NCBI RefSeq assembly: GCF_036850765.1
Contig: NC_089495.1
Coordinates: 196,123,847-196,187,846, forward strand
Origin: Saccopteryx bilineata
Taxonomy: Eukaryota > Chordata > Mammalia > Chiroptera > Emballonuridae
Length of the DNA stretch: 64,000 nt
Direction of reading: 5' to 3'
Below, piece after piece: positions 24,801 through 31,640 of the stretch. The position numbers and the translations under genes were made by a program. Each line of letters opens with the position of its first letter. Within the stretch, counting starts at the first letter, position 1. The notes below the pieces were generated by a model. It had not been told where the DNA came from and did no database searches. It saw only the letters and a list, made by a program, of their open reading frames with translations.

Positions 24801-27729
24801 GCCTACACTTCTCCAAACAAGCAAGCAAGGCAAGTACAGGCATAGTCTGAAAGGCCAGTATCATGTGTCCATCTTCCTTCTCCCTCCTCCAGGACTCAAC
24901 ATCTTTCCTAAAGTCACCATCTTCTTATGCTCCCCAGGGGGCACCTTGGAAATTCTCCCATCTCAGAATGTAGGCCCTTAGGCTTCCTGTTTCCTTGACG
25001 TCAATGACAGAGATCAGCTCCACCCCCATTATCTGCAGGGCCTTTGGTTGAGATCAAAAGGCCCTAAATGTTTGTTCAGAGAATGACCAGATTCAGGAAT
25101 GAATGCATAAACACACAATGTTGCCTATTAGTAGATAAGAAATGCCAATTAACAAATTTTTTAGAAGGATAAAAGACCTCTAAACCTAGCAAAATCTCAG
25201 TCACATAAGTAGCTAGAAATCAGCCTTGCCTGGTAATTCCTGATCCAATTCATGGTGGGATCCCCCCATCATCTCAGGGTAGAAGACAACAATTCTATAA
25301 GATATTAATGACCAAAGGAAGCCGGCTTTAAAATCTGCTACTCCCCAGCCCTGGCCAGGTGGCGCTCAGTTGGTTAAAGGGTTGTCCTGATAAGCCATGC
25401 CATCACCAACAGGGCGCTGACTGTCCCCTTCCCAAGTATTCTCATTATCCTCATTTAATATAATAGCTGTGGAAACTGAGGCTCGCAGGGGTTATGCCAT
25501 TTGCCAAGTTCAGAGCCAGATTCAAAACCTGCACCTTCAGGCCCTGGCCGGTTGGCTCAGCGGTAGAGCGTCGGCCTAGCGTGCGGAGGACCCGGGTTCG
25601 ATTCCCGGCCAGGGCACACAGGAGAAGCGCCCATTTGCTTCTCCACCCCTCCGCCGCGCTTTCCTCTCTTTCTCTCTCTTCCCCTCCCGCAGCCAAGGCT
25701 CCATTGGAGCAAAGATGGCCCGGGCGCTGGGGATGGCTCTGTGGCCTCTGCCTCAGGCGCTAGAGTGGCTCTGGTCGCAACATGGCGACGCCCAGGATGG
25801 GCAGAGCATCGCCCCCTGGTGGGCAGAGCATCGCCCCATGGTGGGCGTGCCGGGTGGATCCCGGTCGGGCGCATGCGGGAATCTGACTGTCTCTCCGTTT
25901 CCAGCTTCAGAAAAATGGAAAAAAAAAAAAAAAAAAAAAAAAGACCTGCACCTTCAAGTCCTCACCTCGTCCCAGCTAAAGAAGCAGAGGCCAAGTCAAT
26001 GGTGGCAACCACATGTGTGTCCAACACACCCTTTCTATGCCCTTCAATGTGCTGGCTCTGCTCCAGGTGGGGGTGACTCAGAAGGGGCGGGAAGTGGGGC
26101 ACTGGTAAGGGGAAAGTTCCATTGAGTGGCCAAGAACGGAGCTGAGAACTGGTGGGTGCCGGTGTGCAGAAACCGTCCCTCCTGTGGGAGGGGAGTTCCT
26201 CCATCGAGTCCCAGGGGAGAAGTGGCGGAGGGCCTGGGGGTAGTCTAGGGCTTTTGTGGTTCCCTGGAGTAATACTTCCTGAACCAAAAATCAGGACAGA
26301 GTATGATGAGTGCCTGACCAGAGAACTCCTGGGAATTGGGGCTCACCTGGGAAATTGTGGTGTGAGAACGAGAGACCCTGTGCCAAGTACCCTGACAACT
26401 GCCCAGGGATCAGATGGATGCTTCCCTACTGAGAGCAACTCCAAAGGAAGCCAGCAACCACAGCTTTTCAAGTCTATATCCTCCCATCACAGAAAGCAAA
26501 CACTTTCCAGAGGCTTTAAGGTTATCTGGGCTGGGCTGCATAAATCCAGGGAGCAAAAAGGGGAGGGCCCCATTGTCAACCCTGCCTCCCAGACTAGCGG
26601 AAAAGCCCAGAGCTCAGGCCCCAGAGCTAGTGGTGTTAAGAAAGGGACCAGAACCTGACCAGGCGGTGGCACAGTGGATAGAGCATCGGACTGGGATGCC
26701 GAGGACCCAGGTTTGAGACCCCGAGGTCACCAGCTTGAGCACGGGCTCATCTGGTTTGAGCAAAGCTCATCAGCTTGGCAAGCTCGCTGGCTCAAGCAAG
26801 GGGTCACTCGCTCTGCTGTAGCCCCCTGGTCAAGGCACATATAAGAAGGCAATCAATGAACAACTAAGGTGCTGCAACGAAGAATTGATGCTTCTCATCT
26901 CTCTCCCTTCCTGTCTGTCTCTCTCTCTCTCTCTGACTCTCTGTCACAAAAAAAAAAAGAAAGAAAGAAAAGAAAGGGACCAGCAGACACTGCGTTTCGG
27001 GTTCAACCCTGCCACTTATTCTCTGGGGGAATAAGTAACCGCATTCTCCCTTGCACCCAGGGGCTGCTGGAACAAACAGTAACTTCACAAACATCAGTTT
27101 CTGTTTCCCTAACCTTCAACTCCAGCTGCCCTAGAACTTCAAGTGGAACAGGAAGACAGGTCTCTGAAATTAAAGCCAGCTGTGTCCCGGAACCCAGGTG
27201 CTGGGAAACCAAAGAGGCTCTCCCCATCCTTCACCCCACCCCCGCACACTTCTCAGTCCAGGGACAGGACTCAGGGTGCTCTTGCGTTTCCCCGAATGTT
27301 GAGAAGAAATGCCCACCGGCAAATCTGAACGCTATTAAGCTTCAACGATGTGTCTTCCCGGTTTTGGCCTCTACGCACTCTGACTTGGAGAAGCACTTGC
27401 CCTCCCCAGGGGTCGCCTCCCTCACCAGTAATGGCTCTTCCAGCGCTGACCCACACCCACTCCGCAATTAGGCGGGAGACAAAATGACATCACGCAGGGC
27501 TTGGCCCAGGTCCCAATAGACCCACTTGCCCCGACTCCGAGGCCCAACAGGCCCAGCAAAGGGCGGCCCAAGAAGCAGCACTGCCCGCGGGAACCCCTGA
27601 CCCCCGCCCCACTCGGAGGGGCTACGGAGAAGGTGGGGAAAGAGGTCAGAGTAGAGGGAGGTGGGTCCTGGAGAGGGGGAGGGGGACTCAGCCACCCCTC
27701 TCTGCTCACCCGCGCGTCCGCCGAGACAT
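613..27729 (-). CDS. MYBL2: MYBL2 (B-Myb) gene, coding exons 1-12, 3' end off the left edge
   Basis: B-Myb is a nuclear transcription factor that binds Myb sites and, with the MuvB core and FOXM1, drives G2/M genes. I join twelve exons on the minus strand: 27710-27729, 23597-23690, 16818-16889, 15924-16016, 15469-15689, 13341-13503, 11112-11399, 8822-9235, 7018-7157, 3390-3489, 1987-2100 and 613-717. Every junction is GT-AG and the phases agree, giving residues 1-608. Three SANT/Myb repeats are intact, with the nine spaced tryptophans at 34, 54, 73, 86, 106, 125, 138, 157 and 176. An acidic activation region, a conserved serine/threonine-proline-rich region and a basic nuclear-localisation stretch follow. 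The human protein has 700 residues, so about 92 C-terminal codons (human exons 13-14) lie outside the window. No frameshift or internal stop is seen. The alternatives MYB and MYBL1 fit poorly, because the regions outside the repeats match B-Myb. Confidence 0.97.
718..1986. other. MYBL2 intron 11, no recognised feature
   Basis: GC-rich intron with long open frames on both strands that lack coding conservation. No SINE, LINE or RNA gene was recognised. Confidence 0.55.
1987..2100 (-). CDS. MYBL2: MYBL2 exon 11
   Basis: 38 codons (residues 536-573, [14 protein letters not shown] to [10 protein letters not shown]), phase 0 at both ends. Acceptor CCGCAG, donor GTGAGT. Acidic helix followed by a basic patch that continues into exon 12. 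Confidence 0.96.
2101..3389. other. MYBL2 intron 10
   Basis: Mostly unique sequence. Around 2330-2440 and 3185-3290 there are faint MIR-like segments; nothing else was recognised. Confidence 0.45.
3390..3489 (-). CDS. MYBL2: MYBL2 exon 10
   Basis: Completes Ala502 and codes residues 503-535 ([20 protein letters not shown] to KYGPLKPL), the conserved proline-directed phosphorylation block of the Myb family. Acceptor TGGCAG, donor GTATGT. Confidence 0.96.
4040..4229 (-). mobile_element. Diverged tRNA-derived SINE
   Basis: Ends in GAGCCACCTGGCCAGGGC on the right (tRNA head read backwards) with an A/T-rich tail on the left. Old copy, in MYBL2 intron 9. Confidence 0.6.
4270..4582 (+). mobile_element. 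SINE-B (CCTGACCAGGCGG head), tail split by the Helitron
   Basis: Head CCTGACCAGGCGGTGGCGCA and body to the CTCTGACTCTCTCTGT tail. The remaining tail (AATAAATAAATAAATA) continues at 5502-5522. The duplication caagtcca / taagtcca outside both parts shows that the SINE came first. Confidence 0.85.
4782..5231 (+). CDS. Helitron-encoded 149-residue protein, probable RepHel deletion derivative
   Basis: An uninterrupted frame of 149 codons starting 199 bp inside the Helitron. Residues 1-95 are highly charged and contain four degenerate repeats of the type [18 protein letters not shown], a pattern common at the N-termini of Helitron replicase-helicases. The last 50 residues end RNVVYKEIF, which resembles the extreme C-terminus of Helitron helicases. 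No HUH replicase motif and no Walker motif are present. I infer an internal deletion that fused the two ends in frame. Whether the protein is made is unknown. Confidence 0.6.
   Translation: MPPTKYSTEEERKGAKAAQKRLSRQKETTEQRKTRLASVTEQMRLSRQNETDEHRETRLASDARQKSLSRQNESLEQRQERNAKKRQSNADRNTKRIKIVSNGETLIFEHSSGDMNVKLKIIDGPLQGELKNDGKIYTRNVVYKEIFDM
5469..5501 (+). repeat. Helitron 3' hairpin and CTAG terminus
   Basis: Eight-base-pair perfect stem with loop TTTGT, spacer CGGGCTTT, then CTAG. This is the transposition terminator of Helitrons. Confidence 0.85.
5635..5959 (-). mobile_element. SINE-B, minus strand
   Basis: Ends CGCCACTGCCTGGTCAGGCA; pyrimidine/purine tail on the left (GAGACAGTGTCAGAGAGAGG). 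Confidence 0.8.
5994..6370 (+). mobile_element. SINE-A (long type, GGCCCTGGCCGGTTGGCTCA)
   Basis: tRNA-like head with B box GGTTCAATTCC, long unique body, 3' end CTTCAGAAAAATAC plus A tail. Flanked by acaacta on both sides. Confidence 0.85.
6384..6546 (+). mobile_element. SINE-C (CCTGACCTGTGGTGGC head)
   Basis: Short tRNA-derived type ending in (AAATA)n. It inserted next to the SINE-A at a site with the same acaacta string, which recurs at 6584-6590. Confidence 0.8.
7018..7157 (-). CDS. MYBL2: MYBL2 exon 9
   Basis: Residues 456-501 plus two bases of Ala502 ([16 protein letters not shown] to [13 protein letters not shown]). Rich in TP motifs; the FLNFWNK block is a conserved element of Myb negative-regulatory regions. 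Acceptor TGCCAG, donor GTGAGT. Confidence 0.96.
7588..7880 (+). mobile_element. MLT1-like LTR (MaLR), old
   Basis: The series CTCCCAAAATTTATGTG, ATATTTGGAGATAAAACC, AGGTCAAATGAGG and GGGCCCTAATCCA follows the MaLR LTR consensus, here in MYBL2 intron 8. Confidence 0.7.
8822..9235 (-). CDS. MYBL2: MYBL2 exon 8 (largest exon)
   Basis: 138 codons (residues 318-455). A conserved start ([17 protein letters not shown]) leads into a low-complexity Ser/Gln/Pro stretch at about 334-350 that differs strongly from the human protein. Conserved blocks follow ([45 protein letters not shown]) with several SP/TP sites of the kind cyclin A-CDK2 phosphorylates. Donor GTGTGT. Confidence 0.95.
9400..9990. repeat. 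A/T-rich intron segment, old LINE-like end
   Basis: The right part (TATTCCATCGTATGACTATC, ATTTAACTATCC) resembles the same old LINE as at 58.5 kb. The left part was not recognised. Confidence 0.4.
10185..10475 (+). repeat. MIR SINEs
   Basis: CTCACTAGCTGTGTGGTGCT and CTAACCTCTCTGAGCCT, then a second MIR 3' part ending TAGATGTTCAGTAAATGTC. Confidence 0.65.
11112..11399 (-). CDS. MYBL2: MYBL2 exon 7 (activation region)
   Basis: 96 codons (residues 222-317) with an acidic run ([10 protein letters not shown]) and the conserved segment [13 protein letters not shown]. The latter lies in the part of B-Myb that binds the LIN9-LIN52 face of MuvB (family knowledge). Phase 0 at both ends; acceptor CAGCAG, donor GTAATG. 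Confidence 0.94.
11670..11852 (+). mobile_element. SINE-C
   Basis: Flanked by GGAGCACAG at 11661-11669 and 11854-11862. Confidence 0.82.
12056..12434 (+). mobile_element. SINE-A with CA-repeat tail
   Basis: Full-length copy; the A tail runs into (CA)n at 12437-12452. Confidence 0.85.
12810..12951 (-). mobile_element. SINE-D (minus strand)
   Basis: Short tRNA-derived copy ending CCAACTGAGCTATCCAGCCA on the right, with TGATTATTGATTTTAGAGA on the left. Confidence 0.7.
13341..13503 (-). CDS. MYBL2: MYBL2 exon 6
   Basis: Completes Arg167 and codes residues 168-221, starting [16 protein letters not shown] (end of repeat 3, Trp176). It continues into a linker ([19 protein letters not shown]) that in B-Myb leads to the activation domain. 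Acceptor CCACAG, donor GTGAGA. Confidence 0.96.
13504..14252. other. MYBL2 intron 5, left part
   Basis: No exon or young repeat recognised. Open frames here are not conserved-looking. Confidence 0.45.
14268..14656 (+). mobile_element. SINE-A, first of a tandem pair
   Basis: Directly followed by a second copy. The site duplication AGAATGG(AGCTATG) occurs before, between (short form) and after the pair. Confidence 0.82.
14665..15060 (+). mobile_element. SINE-A, second of a tandem pair
   Basis: Head GGCCCTGGCCGGTTGGCTCA with end CTTCAGAAAAATAC plus An, then AGAATGGAGCTATG at 15061-15074. Confidence 0.82.
15469..15689 (-). CDS. MYBL2: MYBL2 exon 5
   Basis: 221 nt encode residues 94-166 plus two bases of Arg167. 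This finishes repeat 2 ([13 protein letters not shown], Trp125) and covers most of repeat 3 ([14 protein letters not shown], Trp138 and Trp157). In Myb proteins repeats 2 and 3 make the sequence-specific DNA contacts. Acceptor CCCAAG, donor GTGAGC. Confidence 0.97.
15924..16016 (-). CDS. MYBL2: MYBL2 exon 4
   Basis: 31 codons (residues 63-93) complete Myb repeat 1 ([11 protein letters not shown], Trp73) and open repeat 2 (KGPWTKEED, Trp86). Acceptor TTCCAG, donor GTAACT. The following 234-nt intron keeps the same frame open (see findings). Confidence 0.97.
16818..16889 (-). CDS. MYBL2: MYBL2 exon 3
   Basis: 24 codons (residues 39-62, DEQLR to ASHFP) form the bulk of Myb repeat 1, including Trp54. 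Phase 0 at both ends; acceptor GGCAG, donor GTGAGT. The 6.7-kb intron 2 on its 5' side carries the FCF1 pseudogene, an LTR and many SINEs. Confidence 0.96.
17765..17990 (+). mobile_element. LINE-1 3' fragment, old
   Basis: GATATTACTCAGCCTTAAAA and AAGCGAAACAAGCCAGTCTC match the 3' part of L1 ORF2 in mammals. Frame broken. Confidence 0.65.
18003..18160 (+). mobile_element. SINE-B fragment, 5' truncated
   Basis: Only the 3' part is present, from GTCAAGGCACATATG on. Confidence 0.6.
18273..18484 (+). mobile_element. SINE-C at the edge of the FCF1 pseudogene
   Basis: Diverged copy; GCAGTACAGTGA precedes it and GCATTACAATGA follows. Confidence 0.7.
18491..19018 (+). pseudogene. FCF1: FCF1 processed pseudogene, broken
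   Basis: Intronless copy of the rRNA-processing factor FCF1 (UTP24) mRNA, lying in MYBL2 intron 2. The start region at 18540 resembles the FCF1 N-terminus (MEKQKKTKK) and then hits stops. Similarity resumes in pieces to about 18,880. The middle of the coding region is missing and 3' untranslated sequence with AATAAA-like signals and a poly(A) tract (about 19,006-19,018) follows. Flanking copies of GCAGTACAATGA mark the insertion. A SINE sits at its left edge. Confidence 0.7.
19031..20200. other. MYBL2 intron 2 segment
   Basis: Contains an imperfect internal repeat: TTTCCAAATCCTTATCCACG near 19,706 and TTTCCAAACCCTTATCCATG near 19,801, each followed by CCCCTAA and TATTTCAACAA. Nothing else recognised. 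Confidence 0.45.
20205..20940 (+). mobile_element. Probable endogenous retrovirus LTR, bounds approximate
   Basis: TATAAAAACT at 20731 and AATAAA at 20813-20818 are spaced as in an LTR. The sequence between reads like an R region and the upstream 500 bp like U3. Both ends are uncertain and no internal viral genes are visible. Confidence 0.5.
20956..21156 (+). mobile_element. SINE-C
   Basis: Perfect 15-bp duplication GAGGCCTCTAGGAGA at 20941-20955 and 21157-21171. Confidence 0.87.
21172..21341 (-). mobile_element. SINE-D with GA-rich expansion
   Basis: The left part is an expanded (GGGGAGAG)n tract (21172-21241). The right part ends CCAACCAAGCTGTCCAGCCA. Confidence 0.55.
21675..22041 (+). 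mobile_element. Two SINE-C copies head to tail, second truncated
   Basis: The first runs to about 21,905. A second body starts at AACCCTGGGCTTGCCTGG. The unit is flanked by CTGTGTAAAA on both sides. Confidence 0.75.
22058..22150 (+). mobile_element. LTR fragment (U5-like)
   Basis: Repeats AGCTTTGGTGTGGA found just after the AATAAA of the LTR at 20.8 kb and then continues into GATTTTGTTGGTGTCTTC, as gammaretrovirus-like U5 regions do. SINEs separate it from the first piece. Confidence 0.4.
22456..22750 (-). mobile_element. SINE-B
   Basis: 15-bp duplication CAAAGGGAACACTTT at 22441-22455 and 22751-22765. Confidence 0.87.
22829..23160 (-). mobile_element. SINE-B with long G run
   Basis: 17-bp duplication GGAACTATTCACTTTTT (22812-22828 and 23161-23177). 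A run of 18 G residues at 22971-22988 lies inside. Confidence 0.87.
22971..22988. repeat. Poly(G) run of 18
   Basis: A homopolymer inside a SINE-B, replacing the usual short sequence before ACAGCAGACC. Confidence 0.85.
23597..23690 (-). CDS. MYBL2: MYBL2 exon 2
   Basis: Codes residues 8-38 (from [10 protein letters not shown] to KWTHEE) and enters Myb repeat 1 at Trp34. Acceptor CTGCAG at 23691-23696, donor GTGAGT at 23591-23596. The first base completes the glycine codon started in exon 1. The preceding intron is about 4 kb and holds SINEs. Confidence 0.95.
24181..24570 (+). mobile_element. SINE-A
   Basis: Duplication AAAAGCACAAGCAG on both sides (right copy ends about 24,583). Confidence 0.87.
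24590..25520. other. MYBL2 intron 1 segment
   Basis: No exon. A short SINE head remnant (CCCTGGCCAGGTGGCGCTCA) at about 25,353; otherwise unrecognised. Confidence 0.45.
25540..25940 (+). mobile_element. SINE-A
   Basis: Duplication A(A/G)ACCTGCACCTTCA at 25526-25539 and 25942-25956. Confidence 0.87.
26654..26970 (+). mobile_element. SINE-B
   Basis: Duplication AAGAAAGGGACCAG on both sides. Confidence 0.85.
27710..27729 (-). CDS. MYBL2: MYBL2 exon 1 (coding part)
   Basis: ATG at 27729-27727 starts MSRRTR, followed by two bases (GG) of a split glycine codon; the donor is GTGAGC at 27704-27709. The N-terminus matches B-Myb, which fixes this start. The 5' untranslated part extends upstream into the CpG island. 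The transcription start was not determined but is probably near 27,880, just below the E2F site. Confidence 0.93.
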
Positions 27730-28060
27730 GCCCCCCGGCCCGGGCCGCGCCGCGCTCGCTTGCCCACCGGCTGAGCCCGGAGCGGGAGCCGGGCCGGGGT
27801 CAGGGCGCGGGCTGCTCGGGTCGCTCCGGGCCCTGGGGCCGCGCGGGGAGACGTCAGCGTGTCCGCAGGTCGCGCCGCCGCTCGCAGGCACTGCAGCAGC
27901 CGCTAGCGCGCGCAGAAACACTTTCCTATCTCCCGCCAAGCGCCTCGGCACCGCCCGGGCCTGGCGCGCAGGCCCACGGGCGGGCTCTGGGCGGGGCCTG
28001 GCGGAGGCGGGGCCGCGCCGCGCCGGGGACGTGCACAGCCTCTGCCCAGAAGCTGCAGGG
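27730..28060 (-). promoter_or_regulatory. MYBL2: MYBL2 promoter and CpG island
   Basis: Very CpG-rich DNA surrounds and precedes the MYBL2 start codon, with several GGGCGG/CCGCCC-type Sp1 boxes (for example near 27,985-28,020). There is no clear TATA box, as expected for a cell-cycle gene. The CpG-rich part runs roughly from 27,500. Confidence 0.85.
27921..27940 (-). promoter_or_regulatory. MYBL2: E2F site with adjacent CHR-like element
   Basis: On the minus strand the sequence reads CTTGGCGGGAGATAGGAAAG, about 200 bp upstream of the ATG. CTTGGCGGGA is the E2F site that represses B-myb in G0/G1. The ATAGGAAA just downstream matches the co-repressor (CHR/DRS) element described for this promoter. 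The element appears intact; function is inferred from the known gene. Confidence 0.85.
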
Positions 28061-28569
28061 CTAGGAGGGTCGGGTAGCTACCGGTCCAAACCAGTCGCCA
28101 CGAGACTAAGACCCGGCTCAAGCCAGGTGTGAATAGGGCAGTCCCGGAGTAGCCCGCAGAGCAGACTGCGCCACGAAAGTGATCCACAAGGAGAGTCAGG
28201 TCGGGGAAACTTGCCTATGCCGGATGCAGAGACCCCAGGGCTAGTCCAAGCCTTTCCTTGGGCCTACAGCCGCCGGCCCTAAAGCGGTCCCCTTTCCCCT
28301 CCCTAGACCAGGGCTGTGTCCTCCAACCTGCTTCCTCTTCAGCCTCACAGTGGCTCTGGTTCCTCTGCTCTACTGCCTGTGAGCCCCAGTGAAACCCCCA
28401 AAATTGTAAACCTGATTAGCTTCTCCAGATCTTAAAACCTCCGTCCTCTCCCTCAGGGCAGAATACTCCATAGTCAGCTTTATAGGATTCTGCCACATCT
28501 CTACCTCCACCCTGAGCCAAAAGAAATTTAGCCTGTTTGGGTCTGGGGCACGCCCCTCCCGCCTATTTT

Positions 28570-28743
28570 ATTTCTTTTATTTATTGATTTTGGAGAGAGA
28601 GGAGAAAGAAAGGGTGTGTGGGGGAGGGGAGGAGCTGGAAGCATCAACTCATAGTAGTTGCTTCTCTATGTTCCTTGAGTGGGCAGGCCTGGGGTTCCCA
28701 ACCTGTGACCTCAGCTTTATCCACTGCACCACCACAGGTCAGG
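28570..28743 (-). mobile_element. SINE-C
   Basis: Ends CCACCACAGGTCAGGC; upstream of the MYBL2 promoter. Confidence 0.75.
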
Positions 28744-28746
28744 CAC

Positions 28747-28842
28747 ACAGATTATTTCTTGTTTGTGTCCTGACCTGGGATTGAAACCTGAACTTTGGTG
28801 TATCAGGCCATATTCTAACCAACTGAGCTACCTGGCCAGGGC
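28747..28842 (-). mobile_element. SINE-D fragment
   Basis: Only the tRNA-head side is left, ending CCAACTGAGCTACCTGGCCA. It adjoins the previous SINE. Confidence 0.6.
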
Positions 28843-29019
28843 CCCTCCCACCTATTCTATTTATTCTTAGGGTGCACTACCCATAATCTGCTTGTTGACT
28901 CCTGCATTTCTGTCTTTGAACGGGGCGGGGGAAAGAGTCACATACTAAACCTGACACTCCCAAGGGAAGCTTTCAGAGCAACCTTCCCAACTCCTATCCA
29001 AAGGTAACCATATAGGGTG

Positions 29020-29560
29020 TTCTAACTAAAAAGTTATGCTGTCTCTTCCAAGGCCGATACCTTCCCTGACAAAGGTCAGTCTTTATTTACCTTAACTGAG
29101 CCTGTCCTCTTGCATCTATAATAACATACCTCAAGGTAATTTCCTTTTTCTTCCAGGCCCCTCAGGGCACAAACTCTGTGATAGATACGTGAATTCCAAA
29201 CTGCCCTCTTGATGTTCCGCTTATCTGTCAGACCTCACCCTTACTGGACTATTGACCCTGAGACAAAGGAATTCCAAAAAGTTGACAACCCGCCCCAAGG
29301 AGGGGCTCCGGACACACCAGGACTTTTGATTCAACACCCACATGCTCGAAGCCCCCCAAGGAGGAGCATTCCGGAAATACCAGGACTTTTGCCTCAGTAT
29401 CCCCTCAGGCTCTCCCAAACACTATATAACTCGCCCCTAGTCTGTAACCAGTGCTCCTCTCCCCCAGGAGAAGTGCCCGGCAGGGTTCCTTTCTTCCTTT
29501 CAATAAAGCCTGTTACTCTGATCTTTCGGACTCCCATGGATTCCAACACTCTGCTCCAGA
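29020..29560 (+). mobile_element. Solo LTR, gammaretrovirus-like, bounds approximate
   Basis: ACTATATAACTCGCCCC at about 29,421 is a TATA region and AATAAA lies at about 29,501 after a pyrimidine-rich R region. Upstream are two imperfect direct repeats with CACCAGGACTTTTG / TACCAGGACTTTTG, typical of U3 enhancers. No viral genes flank it. Confidence 0.6.
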
Positions 29561-30330
29561 GCAGAGACCACAAATCCCCTCGTTGTTATTGGTATCATGT
29601 TAATTGTTGACTACCTACAAATGTGAAATGTGTTTTTTATCCAGTCCCACAGATCTCCCCACTTTCTCCAGTCTCCCTAATCTGTCACCAATGGATTTCC
29701 AGTAGTATCCCCTTTACAGCTTCTCTGATTCTGATGTATAAAAATAACTGGTAAGAACTGCCATTTTCTGTAGTATTTTTCTCAATCCATTTAGATTTTG
29801 CTTTTGCAATTGTCAGTTTGGCTCAAATAAACATAAAAATTCACTACAGGTTTGAACATTTCTTATGTTGACAAAACTGTGGGCGTGCAGAGGTCCAAGA
29901 AGTCCCTGAATTCACTGCAGTATTCCCAAAGCCCCAAAATCAACTGTTGAGTTGAATTCCATTTAAACAAACTCCTAGAGGCTTAGCAAGGATTTTCCGT
30001 TTTAAGTTGCCATTTACCAATAACCTCCCACACAGCAGCTCCCTGGGAGGCATGCTGAGAGGAAGGTGAAGGAACAGGAGCCTGGAGAGGCCTGGCTGCA
30101 ACCTAGCCTTCTTAGACCCTGCTTATGCCTCAGACTCCTCTTCCAGAAACTTCTGGACACCTGGGTACAGCCTAGCCAGCTGGTGAAAACTTAATTTCCC
30201 ACAGCAGAAGAAACACTGACATCTTAAGTGCTAGAAATTTCCCCATTCATTCAGGGCTTGCCCCACCCACCTCCCTGCTAAAGTAATTCATACGGATATC
30301 CCGGCTTCATTGGTAGGGCACAATATTTAA
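29561..30330. other. Intergenic stretch, nothing recognised
   Basis: Unique-looking A/T-rich DNA without a convincing repeat, exon or RNA gene. Confidence 0.4.
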
Positions 30331-30870
30331 GAGTGCCGGCTCTGAGGCCACACTTCTTGATGTCTGATTCCTAGCTCCGTCGTATAGTAGTTGTGAGGTC
30401 TTAGGCATATTACTGTATTTCCTCATGTAAAAGACGCACCTTTTTTGAAAAAACTTGGGGTCTAAAAACTGGGTGCGTCTTATACAGTGGTTGTAGTCTT
30501 TTTTACTTGCATTTCCCGCTTTTTCGCACTTGTTTTTGTCCTCGTTGTTGAAGACAGTGAATTGTCATCAGACAGATGAGGACAAGCTAATGGATGAGAG
30601 TTTTGACAGTGATGAGGAGTTGTATGAATTTTATGATGAATAAAACTTGAGTTCAATAACTTTATGTAGTACTTTTTTTTTCAAATTCCGGATCCCGAAA
30701 TTAAGGTGCGTCTTATACATGGGAGCATCTTATACCTGGGGAACTACGGTACCTAACTTCTCTGAGCCTCAGTTTTCTCATCTGTAAAAATAAGATTTAT
30801 AAAAACTTGTATGGCTTTTACAGTGTCCCAACTACTGTTATGTATGCTTTACAAATTATATTTCATTTAA
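30331..30870 (+). repeat. MIR interrupted by the pogo-like MITE
   Basis: Parts 30331-30412 and 30752-30870 join to the MIR core (TTAGGCATATTA then CCTAACTTCTCTGAGCCTC). Confidence 0.7.
30413..30749 (+). mobile_element. pogo/Tigger-like MITE (337 bp) with TA duplication
   Basis: Terminal inverted repeats start CTGTATTTCC on the left and CCGTAGTTCC on the minus strand at the right, with AAGACGCACC further in on both. TA flanks both ends. The interior around 30569-30643 can be read as an acidic tail (DESFDSDEELYEFYDE, stop) like the C-terminus of pogo-type transposases. It interrupts a MIR. Confidence 0.75.
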
Positions 30871-31169
30871 CCCTCATCACAACCTTATGAGGTAGCATTA
30901 GGGTTATCCTCTTTTAGCAAATGAGGAAACAGACAAAGGCCTCCCTAGGTCACAATGCTGGTAAGTGGCAAAGCAGGCGTTCAGAGCTGGGCTTTCTAGT
31001 AGGGTGGTTGTAGGATTAAATAAACGTGTAAACCTCTGAAAACAATCCCTGGTACATAATAAATAATATAGTCTTAGGTTGTTTTTGCGACTCCTCAGCT
31101 TACTATTGTGACAATTCAGCTGCTCCCATGTTTGTCCTTTGAGGTCCAGTAAACTGCCTTGCACACAGC

Positions 31170-31640
31170 ACATTATCAGTCTCTCGCTATGCGCGGTGAC
31201 CCGGGACAGTACCACGACCTGTTTCGAGGGACCCCAGGGTAAGCTGACGCCTAAGACCCCGCAGTCTGACTGCGGATCCCGTAGCTCCAACGCTTCCGGG
31301 TACAAAGCACTCAATTCTGCCGCGCGCCCAAGACTCAGGAGCCGCGCGAGGCATCGCGGGAGTTCCGCTGTCTGACGTCATCAGAGAGCGCCGAACCGCG
31401 CCTGCTCTCCGTTCGGCTTGCAGCCTCTGGGTTCCGGCAGCCTCAACCCCCACTGCTCTCTACAGCCCCGCATCTACGGGCTCATCGTCGCTGGGAGGCG
31501 TCCCCTGACGGCTGCCCTGTGAGGTCGTGCAGAGGAAGGCAAGCCCAGGGAATGAGAGGGGCAGGGCGGGTCCACCGGCCGCCGCCAACGTGGCGGTCTT
31601 GGGACTCCCGGTGTGAGTCCGCAGCCTGGACAAGCTCCTA
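31170..31640. promoter_or_regulatory. Isolated CpG island with CRE palindrome between the genes
   Basis: CpG-dense DNA with a perfect TGACGTCA at 31373-31380 and GC boxes. It is 1.6 kb past the IFT52 stop codon and 3.4 kb upstream of MYBL2. No coding sequence of either gene maps here. It could be an upstream MYBL2 promoter, the promoter of a non-coding RNA, or an enhancer. Confidence 0.6.

Noticed and set aside
27501..28132. Long open frames of 187 and 134 codons in both directions
   Set aside because: High GC of the MYBL2 CpG island removes stops by chance; there is no domain similarity.
29209..29610. 133-codon open frame
   Set aside because: It lies within the LTR, which does not encode protein in this retrovirus type; treated as chance.
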